Shown here piece by piece: positions 9,962-19,711 of a stretch of 64,000 bases of DNA. Every line of letters starts with the position of its first letter. Position 1 is the stretch's first letter. A program made the position numbers and the translations under genes. The notes under the pieces were generated by a model that saw only the letters and a program-made list of their open reading frames with translations, was not told where the DNA came from and made no database searches. Where the stretch lies: NCBI GenBank assembly GCA_000972765.1, contig CP011265.1, positions 1,240,001 through 1,304,000 of the forward strand, written 5' to 3'. The DNA comes from Verrucomicrobia bacterium IMCC26134 (GTDB lineage: Bacteria > Verrucomicrobiota > Verrucomicrobiia > Opitutales > Opitutaceae).

Positions 9962-11025
9962 AGTTAAATGTAATTTTTATCGCCTTGGCGTTTGGCCTAC
10001 GTGCTGCCGTCCCGCATCCCGCTGTCATCAGGGCCGAGTTGATCAATCCTGGCGCCCCATACCCGGAGTGCCACGCGTCGACCATTGTGGAGGCAACGGC
10101 CGGACATCTGGTCGCCTCCTGGTTTGGCGGCACCAAAGAACGTAATCCCGACGTCTGTATTTATGTTTCTCTTTACGAGAATGGCCGGTGGACGCCGGGT
10201 GTGATGGTTGCGGACGGCGTGCAGCCAGCGGGTTCGCCCCGTCTGCCGACTTGGAATCCGGTGCTTTTCGCACCGAATGGCGCCCCCTTGCAGCTGTTTT
10301 ACAAGGTGGGCCCCACGCCGCGTGACTGGTGGGGTATGTGTATCACGTCCGCCGATGGCGGTCGTGGTTGGAGCGCACCCCGTCGTCTGCCCGAAGGAAT
10401 CCTCGGTCCGATCAAAAACAAACCGGTTTTGCTGCCCGATGGTTCCTGGCTCTCGCCCACCAGCACCGAGGGCAATAAAAGCCCGTCGGGTGATAAAGAT
10501 GGCGACGGCTGGTTGGTGCACTTCGAACGCTCTCGGGACTCGGGCGCGACCTGGGAAAAAATCGGTCCGGTGAAAAAAGGACCGGGCTTGGACGCGATCC
10601 AGCCGAGTATTCTTTTTCATTCCGATGGCCGTCTTCAGTCCCTCAGCCGCACCAAGCAAGGGGTGGTTGCCCAGACTTGGTCGAAGGACGGCGGCCAGAC
10701 CTGGAGTCCGCTCACTGCTATCGAATTGCCAAACCCCAACTCCGGCACCGATGCCGTCACGCTCGCCGATGGCCGCCAGCTTCTGGTTTACAACCACTCC
10801 GCTCACCGTGCCGATGAGGCCAAGGGGGATCGTTGGCCGCTCGACGTGGCCGTGTCCACGGATGGTCTGAAGTGGCGACACGCTGTCACGCTCGAGACCG
10901 AGCCCTGCAAGAGCGGCTACGCCTATCCGGCGGTGATTCAATCGGCTGATGGATTGATCCACATCACCTACACGGTGAACCGTGAGGCCATTAAACACGT
11001 GGTTCTGGATCCTGCTAAACTATGA
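9955..11025 (+). CDS. Sialidase-fold Asp-box (BNR) exo-glycosidase-like protein
   Basis: 356 codons with a short signal peptide (MLKLNVIFIALAFGLRAA). At least three Asp-box repeats (SxDxGxxW) are visible: SADGGRGW, SRDSGATW and SKDGGQTW, with a fourth degenerate one, STDGLKW. The opening segment HASTIVEATAGHLVASWFGG is typical of the BNR_2 group of the six-bladed sialidase fold. GH33-type enzymes cleave 2-keto-3-deoxy sugars such as sialic acid or Kdo. In a pectin locus a Kdo- or related-sugar hydrolase is attractive, but that is inference. It overlaps both neighbours by a few bases, so the operon is tightly coupled. Confidence 0.8.
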   Translation: MLKLNVIFIALAFGLRAAVPHPAVIRAELINPGAPYPECHASTIVEATAGHLVASWFGGTKERNPDVCIYVSLYENGRWTPGVMVADGVQPAGSPRLPTWNPVLFAPNGAPLQLFYKVGPTPRDWWGMCITSADGGRGWSAPRRLPEGILGPIKNKPVLLPDGSWLSPTSTEGNKSPSGDKDGDGWLVHFERSRDSGATWEKIGPVKKGPGLDAIQPSILFHSDGRLQSLSRTKQGVVAQTWSKDGGQTWSPLTAIELPNPNSGTDAVTLADGRQLLVYNHSAHRADEAKGDRWPLDVAVSTDGLKWRHAVTLETEPCKSGYAYPAVIQSADGLIHITYTVNREAIKHVVLDPAKL

Positions 11026-13697
11026 GCGCTCGCGACCCCGCGGTGGTTTTTCGACTGATCCTTCTTTGGGTGCTGGGCCTTGGCGTCGGATCATTCGCCT
11101 CGGCCGCCTACATGGTCGAAGGTTTGCGCTGTGAGATGGCGGTCGATCCCTTGGGCGTGGATGTGGTCCATCCTCGCCTTTCATGGAAAATAAGGTCCGA
11201 GGAGTCCGGCCAGCTACAGACTGCGTGGCAGGTGCTCGTGGCGACCTCGTCCGAGGCACTCGCCGACGCGCATGGAGACCGTTGGGACAGCGGTCGAGTC
11301 GAAGGGGACCGCACTGTGCTGGTGCCATACTTGGGACAAGGACTCGGCTCATCGGAGCGGGTGTTTTGGAAGGTCCGCAGCTGGGATCGTAAGGGACGCA
11401 TATCGGACTGGAGCGCGCCTGCGAGCTGGACGATGGGGCTGCTTTCCCCTGCTGACTGGCAGGCGAAGTGGATCACGTCGGCGGGGGCGGTCCGCGAAGA
11501 AAACACCCTTTTTCGCCGCGAGTTTAATGTTCGTCCGGGGCTGCGCCGTGCGCTTGCGCATGTGACAGGCTTGGGCCAATACGAGCTTTTTTTAAATGGG
11601 GCCAAGGCCGGAGCGGATGTGCTTTCACCGGGCTGGACGAACTACAAGACCACTATCCTCTACGATACCCGCGATATCACCGCGCTGCTCCGCGAGGGTG
11701 CCAATGCAGCGGCCCTCTCGCTTGGTAACGGCATGTTTCACGTTGTGCGACCCGACGGCCGGTTCGCGAAGTTCAAGGGCTCCTTTGGTGCGCAGCGGGC
11801 CATCCTGCATGTGCGTCTGGAATACGCAGACGGTGCGGTCGAAACCCTGGCGACGGACGAGACTTGGAAGACTCATGCGGGGCCCATCACTTTTTCCAGT
11901 ATCTACGGCGGCGAAGATTATGATGCGCGGCGGGTGCAATCGGGCTGGGCGAGCCCGGGATTTACCGACTCCAGCTGGATGCAGGCGGCAGTCTTTACCG
12001 GTGAAAGCGGCGTCTTGCGCGGTCAGTGTCACGCGGCGGAGCCGGTTGCCCCGATCGAAACCCGCCAGGTAGCGGCCACGCGCGAACTGGCGCCCGGCGT
12101 GATGCTCTATGACTTTGGCCAGAACGCTTCGTTCATGCCTCGCCTCACCGTGAACGGGCCCGCTGGCTCTGTCGTGAAGCTCACGCCCGGAGAATTGGTC
12201 AACGCTGACGGCACGATCAACCGCTCGACGATGGGGGGCGCGCATCGAGGCAGCGCGTGGTGGCAATACACGAAAGCCACCGACGGTCCGGAAACGTGGT
12301 TTCCCCAGTTTTACTACCTCGGCTCGCGTTACCTCTACGCCGAGCTTTTACCCGCGGTCGAGGGCGGCGTTCGCCCCACGGTCGAATCAGTGGAGATGGT
12401 GGTCGTGCATTCGACGGCAGCGCCCGCCGGAAACTTCGCCTCTTCCGATCCAACGCTCAATCGTATCCGTGATCTCGTTCGCTGGGCCCAGCGCTCGAAC
12501 ATGGTCTCGATCCTCACCGATTGTCCGCACCGCGAAAAGCTCGGCTGGCTCGAACAAAATCACCTCAATGGCCCCGCCTTGCGCTACGAGTGGGCACTCG
12601 ACCGCATCGCGGCGAAAAACGTAAGCGACATGGCCGAAGCGCAGACGCCCGAGGGTTTGATTCCCAATGTCGCTCCGGAATACACCGTGTTTAAAGGCAC
12701 CTATCGCGCCGCCGCCGAGTGGGGCGCCTCTTTCATCCTCGTGCCTTGGCAGCACTATGTCTTCACCGGGGATGAAGGTCCGCTGCGCGAACACTATGAA
12801 GGGATGAAGCGTTACTTCGCCTACTTGGACGTCCAGTCCGCCGGAGGTCTGCTGGCCGAGGGCTTGGGTGATTGGTATGATGTGACGCTGGACAAGCCAG
12901 GACGTGCCAATCTCACGCCGCCGACTCTTACCGCGACCGCTCACTTCTGGCTCGACGCGGCCACCTTGGCGAAGACCGCCGCCGTGCTCGGCCATTCAGA
13001 TGAGGCTGCGATGTTCGCGGCCAAAGCCGACGGTATTCGCACGGTGTTTAACCGTGAACTATTCAAGCCCGCGACGCCCGAGCTCTACGGCAGCGGTTCA
13101 CAGACCTCTCTGACGCTTCCGCTGGCGCTCGGCCTGGTCGATCCGGCGGCGCGAGCTCCGGTGTTGGCCGCGCTCTTGAAGGACATCGAGACGCGGGGGC
13201 ATTACTCCACCGGCGCCATCGGCACTCCTTACCTGTTTCGAGCCCTGACCGAAGCCGGTCGGGCTGATCTCGTTTATCGTCTGGTGACCAACCCCGACAT
13301 GCCTGGCTACGCTTTTCAGCTCAAGCAGGGTAATACAACGCTCGCCGAGTCCTGGACTGCGCAACTCGGCGCCTCGCAAAATCACTTCTTTCTCGGTTCG
13401 GTCACGGAGTGGTTTTACCACGACCTCGCCGGCATCGCCCCCGACGAGAAGGCACCCGGGTTTAAGCACACCATTATCAAGCCCCGTCCTTTGCCTGGGC
13501 TTGATTGGGTGGAGGCCTGGCACGATACGCAGCACGGTCGCGTTACAGTGCGGTGGGATCAGCGTGACGGTAAATTCATCCTGAAGGTGTCGATCCCCGC
13601 CAATACGACCGCCTCCGTTTACATACCGGCGAAGGAGGGGACGTTCACGGTTCACGAGGTCGAGTCCGGCACGCATGTTTTTGACGCGGCTTGGTAG
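11022..13697 (+). CDS. Alpha-L-rhamnosidase, GH78
   Basis: 891 codons. A signal peptide ends near FASAA. The domain order is that of GH78: an N-terminal fibronectin-like region (LRCEMAVDPLGVDVVHPRLSW), the rhamnosidase N domain (YELFLNGAKAGADVLSPGWT), a concanavalin-like domain around residues 350-450, the six-hairpin catalytic domain and a C-terminal beta domain. The catalytic-region motif DCPHREKLGW lies at residues 500-509, with E505 in the expected acidic position. It releases terminal L-rhamnose from pectic or glycosidic substrates outside the cytoplasm. It is the last gene of the operon and overlaps the preceding stop by 4 bp. It converges with ppk1 28 bp downstream. Confidence 0.95.
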   Translation: MSARDPAVVFRLILLWVLGLGVGSFASAAYMVEGLRCEMAVDPLGVDVVHPRLSWKIRSEESGQLQTAWQVLVATSSEALADAHGDRWDSGRVEGDRTVLVPYLGQGLGSSERVFWKVRSWDRKGRISDWSAPASWTMGLLSPADWQAKWITSAGAVREENTLFRREFNVRPGLRRALAHVTGLGQYELFLNGAKAGADVLSPGWTNYKTTILYDTRDITALLREGANAAALSLGNGMFHVVRPDGRFAKFKGSFGAQRAILHVRLEYADGAVETLATDETWKTHAGPITFSSIYGGEDYDARRVQSGWASPGFTDSSWMQAAVFTGESGVLRGQCHAAEPVAPIETRQVAATRELAPGVMLYDFGQNASFMPRLTVNGPAGSVVKLTPGELVNADGTINRSTMGGAHRGSAWWQYTKATDGPETWFPQFYYLGSRYLYAELLPAVEGGVRPTVESVEMVVVHSTAAPAGNFASSDPTLNRIRDLVRWAQRSNMVSILTDCPHREKLGWLEQNHLNGPALRYEWALDRIAAKNVSDMAEAQTPEGLIPNVAPEYTVFKGTYRAAAEWGASFILVPWQHYVFTGDEGPLREHYEGMKRYFAYLDVQSAGGLLAEGLGDWYDVTLDKPGRANLTPPTLTATAHFWLDAATLAKTAAVLGHSDEAAMFAAKADGIRTVFNRELFKPATPELYGSGSQTSLTLPLALGLVDPAARAPVLAALLKDIETRGHYSTGAIGTPYLFRALTEAGRADLVYRLVTNPDMPGYAFQLKQGNTTLAESWTAQLGASQNHFFLGSVTEWFYHDLAGIAPDEKAPGFKHTIIKPRPLPGLDWVEAWHDTQHGRVTVRWDQRDGKFILKVSIPANTTASVYIPAKEGTFTVHEVESGTHVFDAAW

Positions 13698-13724
13698 CGC
13701 GCCCCTTTCATTGACCGGGTCGTG

Positions 13725-15986
13725 TCACTCTCGGTCCGAACCGGCCTGCGTGCGCTGGGCGGCGCTGGCAAGGAAGTAGGATTGGGCGGAGAAAACCGGG
13801 TCACCCTCCTGGCGCACGATGGGCAGGTAACCTCCGCCGGGAGTGAGCAGGCGGGCGGCTTCGTTGTCCTGTAGCTCGATCGCGAAAAGTTCGTCGATGA
13901 CCCAGCGGCGCAGACCGGGATCGAGCATGGGAAATACCACTTCGATGCGGCGGAAGAAGTTGCGAGGCATCCAGTCGGCGCTGCCGGCATAGACATCAGG
14001 ATCGTTTCCATCGTTATGGAAATAATAGGCGCGGACATGCTCGAGGAAACGGCTGACGATCGAGCGCACGCGGATGTTCTCGCTCAGGCCGCGCACGCCC
14101 GGCACGAGGCAGCATACCCCGCGGATGATGAGGTCGATCTGGACGCCGGCCAGCGACGCTTCGTAGAGGGCGTCGATCACGGCTTGATCCACGAGCGAGT
14201 TCATCTTTGCCATGATGCGCGCCGGACGGCCGGCGGCGGCGTTGGCGGCTTCACGGCGAATGAGCTCGATTACCCGGCGATGCAGGGTGAAGGGTGCGAC
14301 GAGGAGGTGGGTGAAGTGTGGCGCGCGGCCGAGGCCGGTGAGGGTGTTGAACAGCGCGGCCGCGTCGGCGGTAAGGGCTTCGCGTGACGTAAAGTGACTC
14401 AGATCCGTGTAGATTCTGGCCGTGCGAGGGTTGTAATTACCGGTGCCGAGGTGGGCGTAGCGGCGGAGTTTACCATCGGCCTCTCGACGCACCACGAGGG
14501 CGACTTTACAGTGGGTTTTATGACCGACGAGGCCGTAAACGACATGCACGCCCGCCTCTTCGAGCTGGCGGGCCCACTGGATATTATTCGCCTCGTCGAA
14601 GCGGGCCTTGAGTTCGACCAACGCAGTGACCTGTTTGCCCTGACGGGAAGCCTCGATGAGGGCCTTCACGAAGGGCGAGTCACCGCTGGTGCGATAGAGG
14701 GTTTGTTTTATGGCCAGAACCTGCGGATCGCGCGCGGCTTGCTCTACGAAATCCACGACCGGTTGGAACGAGTCGTAGGGATGGTGGAGGAGCACGTCGC
14801 GCTCGCGCAGGTTTTCGAAAATGGCTCCTGCATCGCGCAAAGGGGACAGGTTTACCGGCGTGAAGGTGGAATACTTCAGATCAGGCCGGTCGATGTCGGC
14901 CAGCGCCATGAGCCGGAGCTGGTTGATGGGGCCTTCGAGTCGGAAAACGTATTCGTGCGAGAGGGAAAGGTGGTCGCAGAGGGTGGCAAATATCTGGTCG
15001 TCCACGCCGTCCTCGATCTCCAGGCGCACGGCCGCGCCGCGACGCAGATTGCGCAGTTCCTCTTCGATCTTTTTGAGCAGGTTCTCGGCTTCCTCGTCGT
15101 CGATGTAGAGATCGCTGTTGCGTGTGACGCGAAAGGCGTGGGCGGCATGGATTACGAAGCCGGGGAATAAGTCTCCCGCGCACAGCTTGATGATCTCGGT
15201 GAGAAAAATGTAGCGGTGGCAGGACGCGTCTTCCGTATCGATGCGCACGATGCGTGGCAGGATACGCGGCACGGGCAGAATGGCGAAGTGACGGTCAAGC
15301 TCGGGCGTGGCGGGATCGTCGAGGGAGACGACGACATTGAGGGTCTTGTTGCCGAGGTGGGGAAAGGGGTGCGACTGGTCGAGTGCGAGCGGAGTCAGCA
15401 CGGGCGATACCTGGGCTTCGAAATAAGAGCGCACCCAGGCCAGCTCCGCGGAGCTCATTTCGGACGGCATGACGAAGACGATGCGCTCCGCAGCCAGAGC
15501 GGGCACGAGCTCGTCCCGCCAGATGCGGTATTGATCTTCAACCAAGGAGGCGACGACCGAGTGGATGCGGCGCAGTTGCTCGCGGGCGCCCAGGGTATCT
15601 ACGCCGCCTGAGGGCGTGATGTCACTGTCCACTTGCTGAATCAGTCCGGCGACGCGGATTTCAAAAAACTCGTCGAGGTTGCTGCAAACGATAGAGAGAA
15701 AACGGACGCGTTCGAGGAGCGGGTGACGGGCGTTGCGCGCCTGTTCCAGGACGCGGCGGTTAAAGGCGAGCCATGACAGTTCTCGGTTGAAGTAGGCGGC
15801 CTTGGTGGGGCGGGTCGAGCGCGTGATGGCCTTGGGGTGGTTCTTGGGCAGCAGGAACGGAGCCTCATCGTCCGCAGCTGATGCTGCCTCGTTGCTGATC
15901 GGTGGGTTTTCAGCGTGAGGACGAGCGGATTTGTCGGTGACGGCGGCTGGTTTGGCAGCGGCAGGACGGCGGCGCGAAGAGGACAT
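13725..15986 (-). CDS. ppk1: Polyphosphate kinase 1
   Basis: 753 codons. After a low-complexity N-terminal tail of about 55 residues, the PPK1 order is intact: N-terminal domain (YFNRELSWLAFNRRVLEQA; CSNLDEFFEIRVAGL), head domain and two phospholipase-D-like catalytic domains. Conserved catalytic segments are RRYAHLGTGNYNPRTARIYT, whose His is the expected phosphorylated residue, and YAGSADWMPRNFFRRIEV. The enzyme reversibly makes polyphosphate from ATP. The family length is about 690-720, so the N-terminal tail is the only addition. No ppx lies nearby. Confidence 0.97.
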   Translation of the reverse strand: MSSSRRRPAAAKPAAVTDKSARPHAENPPISNEAASAADDEAPFLLPKNHPKAITRSTRPTKAAYFNRELSWLAFNRRVLEQARNARHPLLERVRFLSIVCSNLDEFFEIRVAGLIQQVDSDITPSGGVDTLGAREQLRRIHSVVASLVEDQYRIWRDELVPALAAERIVFVMPSEMSSAELAWVRSYFEAQVSPVLTPLALDQSHPFPHLGNKTLNVVVSLDDPATPELDRHFAILPVPRILPRIVRIDTEDASCHRYIFLTEIIKLCAGDLFPGFVIHAAHAFRVTRNSDLYIDDEEAENLLKKIEEELRNLRRGAAVRLEIEDGVDDQIFATLCDHLSLSHEYVFRLEGPINQLRLMALADIDRPDLKYSTFTPVNLSPLRDAGAIFENLRERDVLLHHPYDSFQPVVDFVEQAARDPQVLAIKQTLYRTSGDSPFVKALIEASRQGKQVTALVELKARFDEANNIQWARQLEEAGVHVVYGLVGHKTHCKVALVVRREADGKLRRYAHLGTGNYNPRTARIYTDLSHFTSREALTADAAALFNTLTGLGRAPHFTHLLVAPFTLHRRVIELIRREAANAAAGRPARIMAKMNSLVDQAVIDALYEASLAGVQIDLIIRGVCCLVPGVRGLSENIRVRSIVSRFLEHVRAYYFHNDGNDPDVYAGSADWMPRNFFRRIEVVFPMLDPGLRRWVIDELFAIELQDNEAARLLTPGGGYLPIVRQEGDPVFSAQSYFLASAAQRTQAGSDRE

Positions 15987-16036
15987 GCAGAGGTGTAGGA
16001 CGGTTCGACTGGTTAAATGGTTGGTCTCGTGCGGGC

Positions 16037-16750
16037 TCAGGCCTCGATGACGATGGTGCCGGCCATGAGATCATGAATGCAGCGCCTGTCCTCGCGAAAG
16101 ATGAGCAGGACGTCGATCAGGGAGAAAACCACGCCCACCGTAGGGATGCCCCCGATGAGACCGGGCAAGATGGCGCGCAAAAGGAAAACGCTGCCGAAGC
16201 CTGCTTTGGAGCCGTCCAGTTTCACGATACGGATACCCAGAAGCATTTTTCCTACGGTTTGTCCGCGATTCACCAGCAGAACAATCTGCACGATGGCAAA
16301 GACCAGCACCGGAATGATCAACAAGGGCAAGGCGGGGGCAATCTTCCCGAGTATTTGGTCGGGGGTGGGGGAGTGACCGTTGCGAAAATCATCAATGAAC
16401 GGGTGGATGAGCTGCCACAGCCCGGGCGCCATCAGGATCAGGGTGAAAAGCTGATCCAGGATCATCGCGCCTAAACGACTGAGCCGACTGGCGAGATTGG
16501 GCGTGAAGTCCACGCCGTTATCGCTGGCGCCCGGCTGGCTAAACGAAGGGGGCGAGTTGGGTTCGACGGGCGGACTGAAGGGGGCGGCTCCGACATCGGG
16601 AAAGAGGGTGCGTAAAGGTTTCCACTCCGGCATGCCCTCGTGCCAGCCGAGGTCTTCAAGGCTGATTTCTCCGGCATTTAGTTTCGCACGGATCTGGTCC
16701 GCGTTGAACGGCCCGAGTTGTTTTCCGTCTTTGCCGATAAAATAACGCAT
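16037..16750 (-). CDS. RDD-family membrane protein with N-terminal GYF_2 domain
   Basis: 237 codons. Residues 1-50 (MRYFIGKDGKQLGPFNADQI, ending in EWKPL) form a GYF_2-type domain that binds proline-rich or unknown partners. A Pro/Ser-rich linker follows, then an RDD domain with three hydrophobic segments (LGAMILDQLFTLILMAPGLW, LLIIPVLVFAIVQIVLLV, LRAILPGLIGGIPTVGVVF) and the typical GQTVGKMLLGIRIV. The function is not established. It lies 50 bp upstream of ppk1 on the same strand. Confidence 0.85.
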   Translation of the reverse strand: MRYFIGKDGKQLGPFNADQIRAKLNAGEISLEDLGWHEGMPEWKPLRTLFPDVGAAPFSPPVEPNSPPSFSQPGASDNGVDFTPNLASRLSRLGAMILDQLFTLILMAPGLWQLIHPFIDDFRNGHSPTPDQILGKIAPALPLLIIPVLVFAIVQIVLLVNRGQTVGKMLLGIRIVKLDGSKAGFGSVFLLRAILPGLIGGIPTVGVVFSLIDVLLIFREDRRCIHDLMAGTIVIEA

Positions 16751-16801
16751 GGGAGTGGATTTGGCGCAGGGGGACGGGAGGTGCGAGACTCAAAAGGTTA
16801 C

Positions 16802-16834
16802 AAAAAGGCCGCCCGTCGACAAACGCGGGCGGCC
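16802..16834 (-). terminator. Rho-independent terminator after sodA
   Basis: A perfect 9-bp stem (16807-16815 with 16826-16834, GGCCGCCCG) and 10-base loop are followed on the minus strand by five T residues. It sits 37 bp after the sodA stop. Confidence 0.85.
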
Positions 16835-16871
16835 AGGAAAGCGACGGATGTGGTGTGCGCGGCCTGTGTTT

Positions 16872-17504
<633 letters not shown>

Positions 17505-17589
17505 GGGAGGTGTTGGGTAGGTGGTGGAAAAAGACTAGGGAGATTGAAATTGCCCAGAGTGCGAGGTGCGTCAATCGCGCTCAACTATT

Positions 17590-18138
17590 TCAAGGCGAAG
17601 CGGCCTCCGGATCGTCGTCGCGGGAGCGTTTGAGTTTGAAAAAGGCCTGGATCAAGGTTCGGCACTCGTCTTCGAGCACGCCGCCTGCGGTGATTTCGAG
17701 GTGGTGGTTGACGCGGGGGAGGGCGTTGAGGTCGGTTGCGCCGCCGAGGCAGCCCATCTTGGGGTCGGGGACCGCGTAGCAGACGCGCTTGAGGCGGGAC
17801 ATCAAAGTGGCGCCGCTGCACATGGGGCAGGGCTCCTTGGTGACGTAGAGGGTGCAGTTTTCCAGACGCCAGTTGCCCACCGCGGTCGCGGCCTGGGTGA
17901 TCGCGAGCATCTCGGCGTGGGCGGTGGGATCGTGGGCGGCCTCGACCGTGTTGTGGGCGAGGGCGATGATTTCACCGTCCCGCTCGATCACGCAACCGAT
18001 GGGCACCTCGTCCTGTCGCCAGGCCTCGATGGCCTGGTTGTAGGCCAGGGCCATGAAGAAGGCGTCGTCGCGAACAAGTTGCGACGGATAGCGTTTGGGA
18101 AAGGGGCACTCGGGAGGTGTGGAATCGGGGCGGACCAT
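17590..18138 (-). CDS. tadA: tRNA-specific adenosine deaminase
   Basis: 182 codons from the ATG at 18138; the frame is open further upstream but that part is Arg/Pro-rich and lacks family similarity. Zinc-site motifs are HAEMLAITQ (with catalytic Glu) and PCPMCSGA, and the segment [17 protein letters not shown] is typical of TadA. It converts the wobble adenosine of tRNA-Arg to inosine. It is encoded divergently from infA. Confidence 0.92.
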   Translation of the reverse strand: MVRPDSTPPECPFPKRYPSQLVRDDAFFMALAYNQAIEAWRQDEVPIGCVIERDGEIIALAHNTVEAAHDPTAHAEMLAITQAATAVGNWRLENCTLYVTKEPCPMCSGATLMSRLKRVCYAVPDPKMGCLGGATDLNALPRVNHHLEITAGGVLEDECRTLIQAFFKLKRSRDDDPEAASP

Positions 18139-18275
18139 GCGGGCGGCGGGTCGTCGGCGGAAGCGCCGGCGAGGAAAACCTTGACTAAGGGGGGGCGGGC
18201 GGGCCTTACAAGTGAACTTTACGAACCATCCACGCATGATCCAAAACCACGCCACCGGCGCCACCGCGAACCTGT

Positions 18276-18554
18276 ATGTCTGATATTCCTGACGGCAAAT
18301 CGATCGAAGTCGAAGGCAAGATCGTAACCGTGCTTCCGGGCACGATGTTCAAGGTGCAGTTGTCCAATGGACACATCGTGCTGGCGCATATTTCCGGCAA
18401 ATTGCGCAAAAACTTCATCCGCATCTCCACCGGAGACCGGGTGAAGATGGAGATGAGCCCCTACGATTTGGAAAAGGCGCGCATCATCTACCGTGTGCGT
18501 GAAGTTCCGCCGGCCGGCTTCGTGCCGCGTCGTCCGATGCAGCGCCGCCATTAA
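18276..18554 (+). CDS. infA: Translation initiation factor IF-1
   Basis: 92 codons forming a single S1-like OB fold with the IF-1 signatures [34 protein letters not shown] and [21 protein letters not shown]. There is a short basic C-terminal extension (RRPMQRRH) beyond the usual 72 residues. It is a cytoplasmic 30S-binding factor. A strong terminator follows at 18617. Confidence 0.97.
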   Translation: MSDIPDGKSIEVEGKIVTVLPGTMFKVQLSNGHIVLAHISGKLRKNFIRISTGDRVKMEMSPYDLEKARIIYRVREVPPAGFVPRRPMQRRH

Positions 18555-18616
18555 TCCTTGGGCTAGTCTCGACCGGCACTTGATTGCCTGGCCGAATTAA
18601 ACTGCGTATCTTCTAG

Positions 18617-18642
18617 ACGCCTCCCGCCCGGAGGCGTTTTTT
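18617..18642 (+). terminator. Rho-independent terminator after infA
   Basis: An 8-bp perfect stem (ACGCCTCC at 18617-18624 with GGAGGCGT at 18630-18637), 5-base loop and six T residues. It ends directly against the ATG of the recombinase gene at 18643, so that gene must either be leaderless, start later, or be read through. Confidence 0.9.
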
Positions 18643-19686
18643 ATGTCCATGTCAGCCCGACCCCGCGCTCAATCCTCCGCTTCCAAAGCCAACAAGGAAA
18701 CGAAGGTGCCGGCGGCCGAGCCTCCGGTGCTAGTGCGGGCGCCCAAGACGGCGGAGCAAGCGGAGGCAGAACCGGTGGAGATACCCGAGAGCCTGCTTGG
18801 TCCGATCACGGATTTTGGCAACGTCATCACTTTGGAGCGGGGGCGTTCGGATCATACGTTGGCCGCCTACGAGAGCGATCTGCGGCAGTGCGCGGCCCAT
18901 CTGGCGCGGGCGGGGGTGCGGGACTGGAAGCAGGCCAACGCGGCGCAGGCGACAGACTGGCTGTATTCGCTGAGCGGCGACGATTTCGCGGTGGCGAGTC
19001 TGGCGCGAAAACTGTCCGCGCTGCGGATGTTTGCCCGGCATCTGGTGCGCGAGTCGGTGCGGCCGGATGATTTCACTACGTTGATGCAAGGGCCCAAACT
19101 GGTCCGGCGGGTGCCCGGCACTTTGAGTGCGGCGGAGGTGGAGCGCCTGCTCGCCGCGCCGGCGGGAGGAGATGCGTTTGCTTTGCGGGACCGGGCCATG
19201 CTGGAGTTGTTTTATGCGAGCGGACTGCGCGTGTCCGAGCTGGCGGGGTTGACGCTGCAGCAGGTGGATTTGGAGAACGGATTTTTGCGTGTCTTCGGCA
19301 AGGGTTCGAAGGAGCGGGTGGTGCCGGTGGGCACGAAGGCGGCGGAGGCGCTGCGGGTTTATCTCGATGCGGGGCGGGGGGCTTTCGTGAAGTCGAAGAC
19401 GGGCAGTGCGCTGTTTTTAAGCGAGCGCGGTGGAGCGTTGTCGCGCAAAACGCTGTGGTATCTGGTGCAAAAATACGCGGCGGCGGCGGGCATAGCGCGA
19501 GGAGTGAAGCCGCACCAGTTGCGGCATAGTTTCGCCACGCACCTTTTGGGCGGCGGCGCGGATCTGCGCGCGATTCAGGAAATGCTTGGCCATGCCAACC
19601 TGGCTACGACGCAGATTTACACCACGGTGGATGACCGCCGTCTGGTCGAGCAGCATACGAAGTTCCATCCGCGCAACCAGGATTAG
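18643..19686 (+). CDS. Tyrosine recombinase, XerC/XerD family
   Basis: 347 codons, with an Ala/Lys/Pro-rich N-terminal tail of about 50 residues before the usual SAM-like core-binding domain (LERGRSDHTLAAYESDLRQ). The catalytic domain carries all expected residues: Arg in ASGLRVSELAGL, Lys in GKGSKERVVPVG, HQLRHSFATHLL, the LGHANLATTQIYT box with His and nucleophile Tyr. It should resolve chromosome dimers; it lacks the extra alpha helix insertion expected of integron integrases, so it is unlikely to drive the cassette array. The start is uncertain because a terminator abuts the ATG; 18649 is an equally possible start. Confidence 0.9.
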   Translation: MSMSARPRAQSSASKANKETKVPAAEPPVLVRAPKTAEQAEAEPVEIPESLLGPITDFGNVITLERGRSDHTLAAYESDLRQCAAHLARAGVRDWKQANAAQATDWLYSLSGDDFAVASLARKLSALRMFARHLVRESVRPDDFTTLMQGPKLVRRVPGTLSAAEVERLLAAPAGGDAFALRDRAMLELFYASGLRVSELAGLTLQQVDLENGFLRVFGKGSKERVVPVGTKAAEALRVYLDAGRGAFVKSKTGSALFLSERGGALSRKTLWYLVQKYAAAAGIARGVKPHQLRHSFATHLLGGGADLRAIQEMLGHANLATTQIYTTVDDRRLVEQHTKFHPRNQD

Positions 19687-19711
19687 GCGCGGACGGAACG
19701 GCGAAAAAGGA

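Noticed and set aside
18643-19686. Xer-family gene as the integron integrase
   Set aside because: It is 29 kb away on the other side of core genes, and lacks the extra helix region of IntI; attC polarity places IntI to the right.
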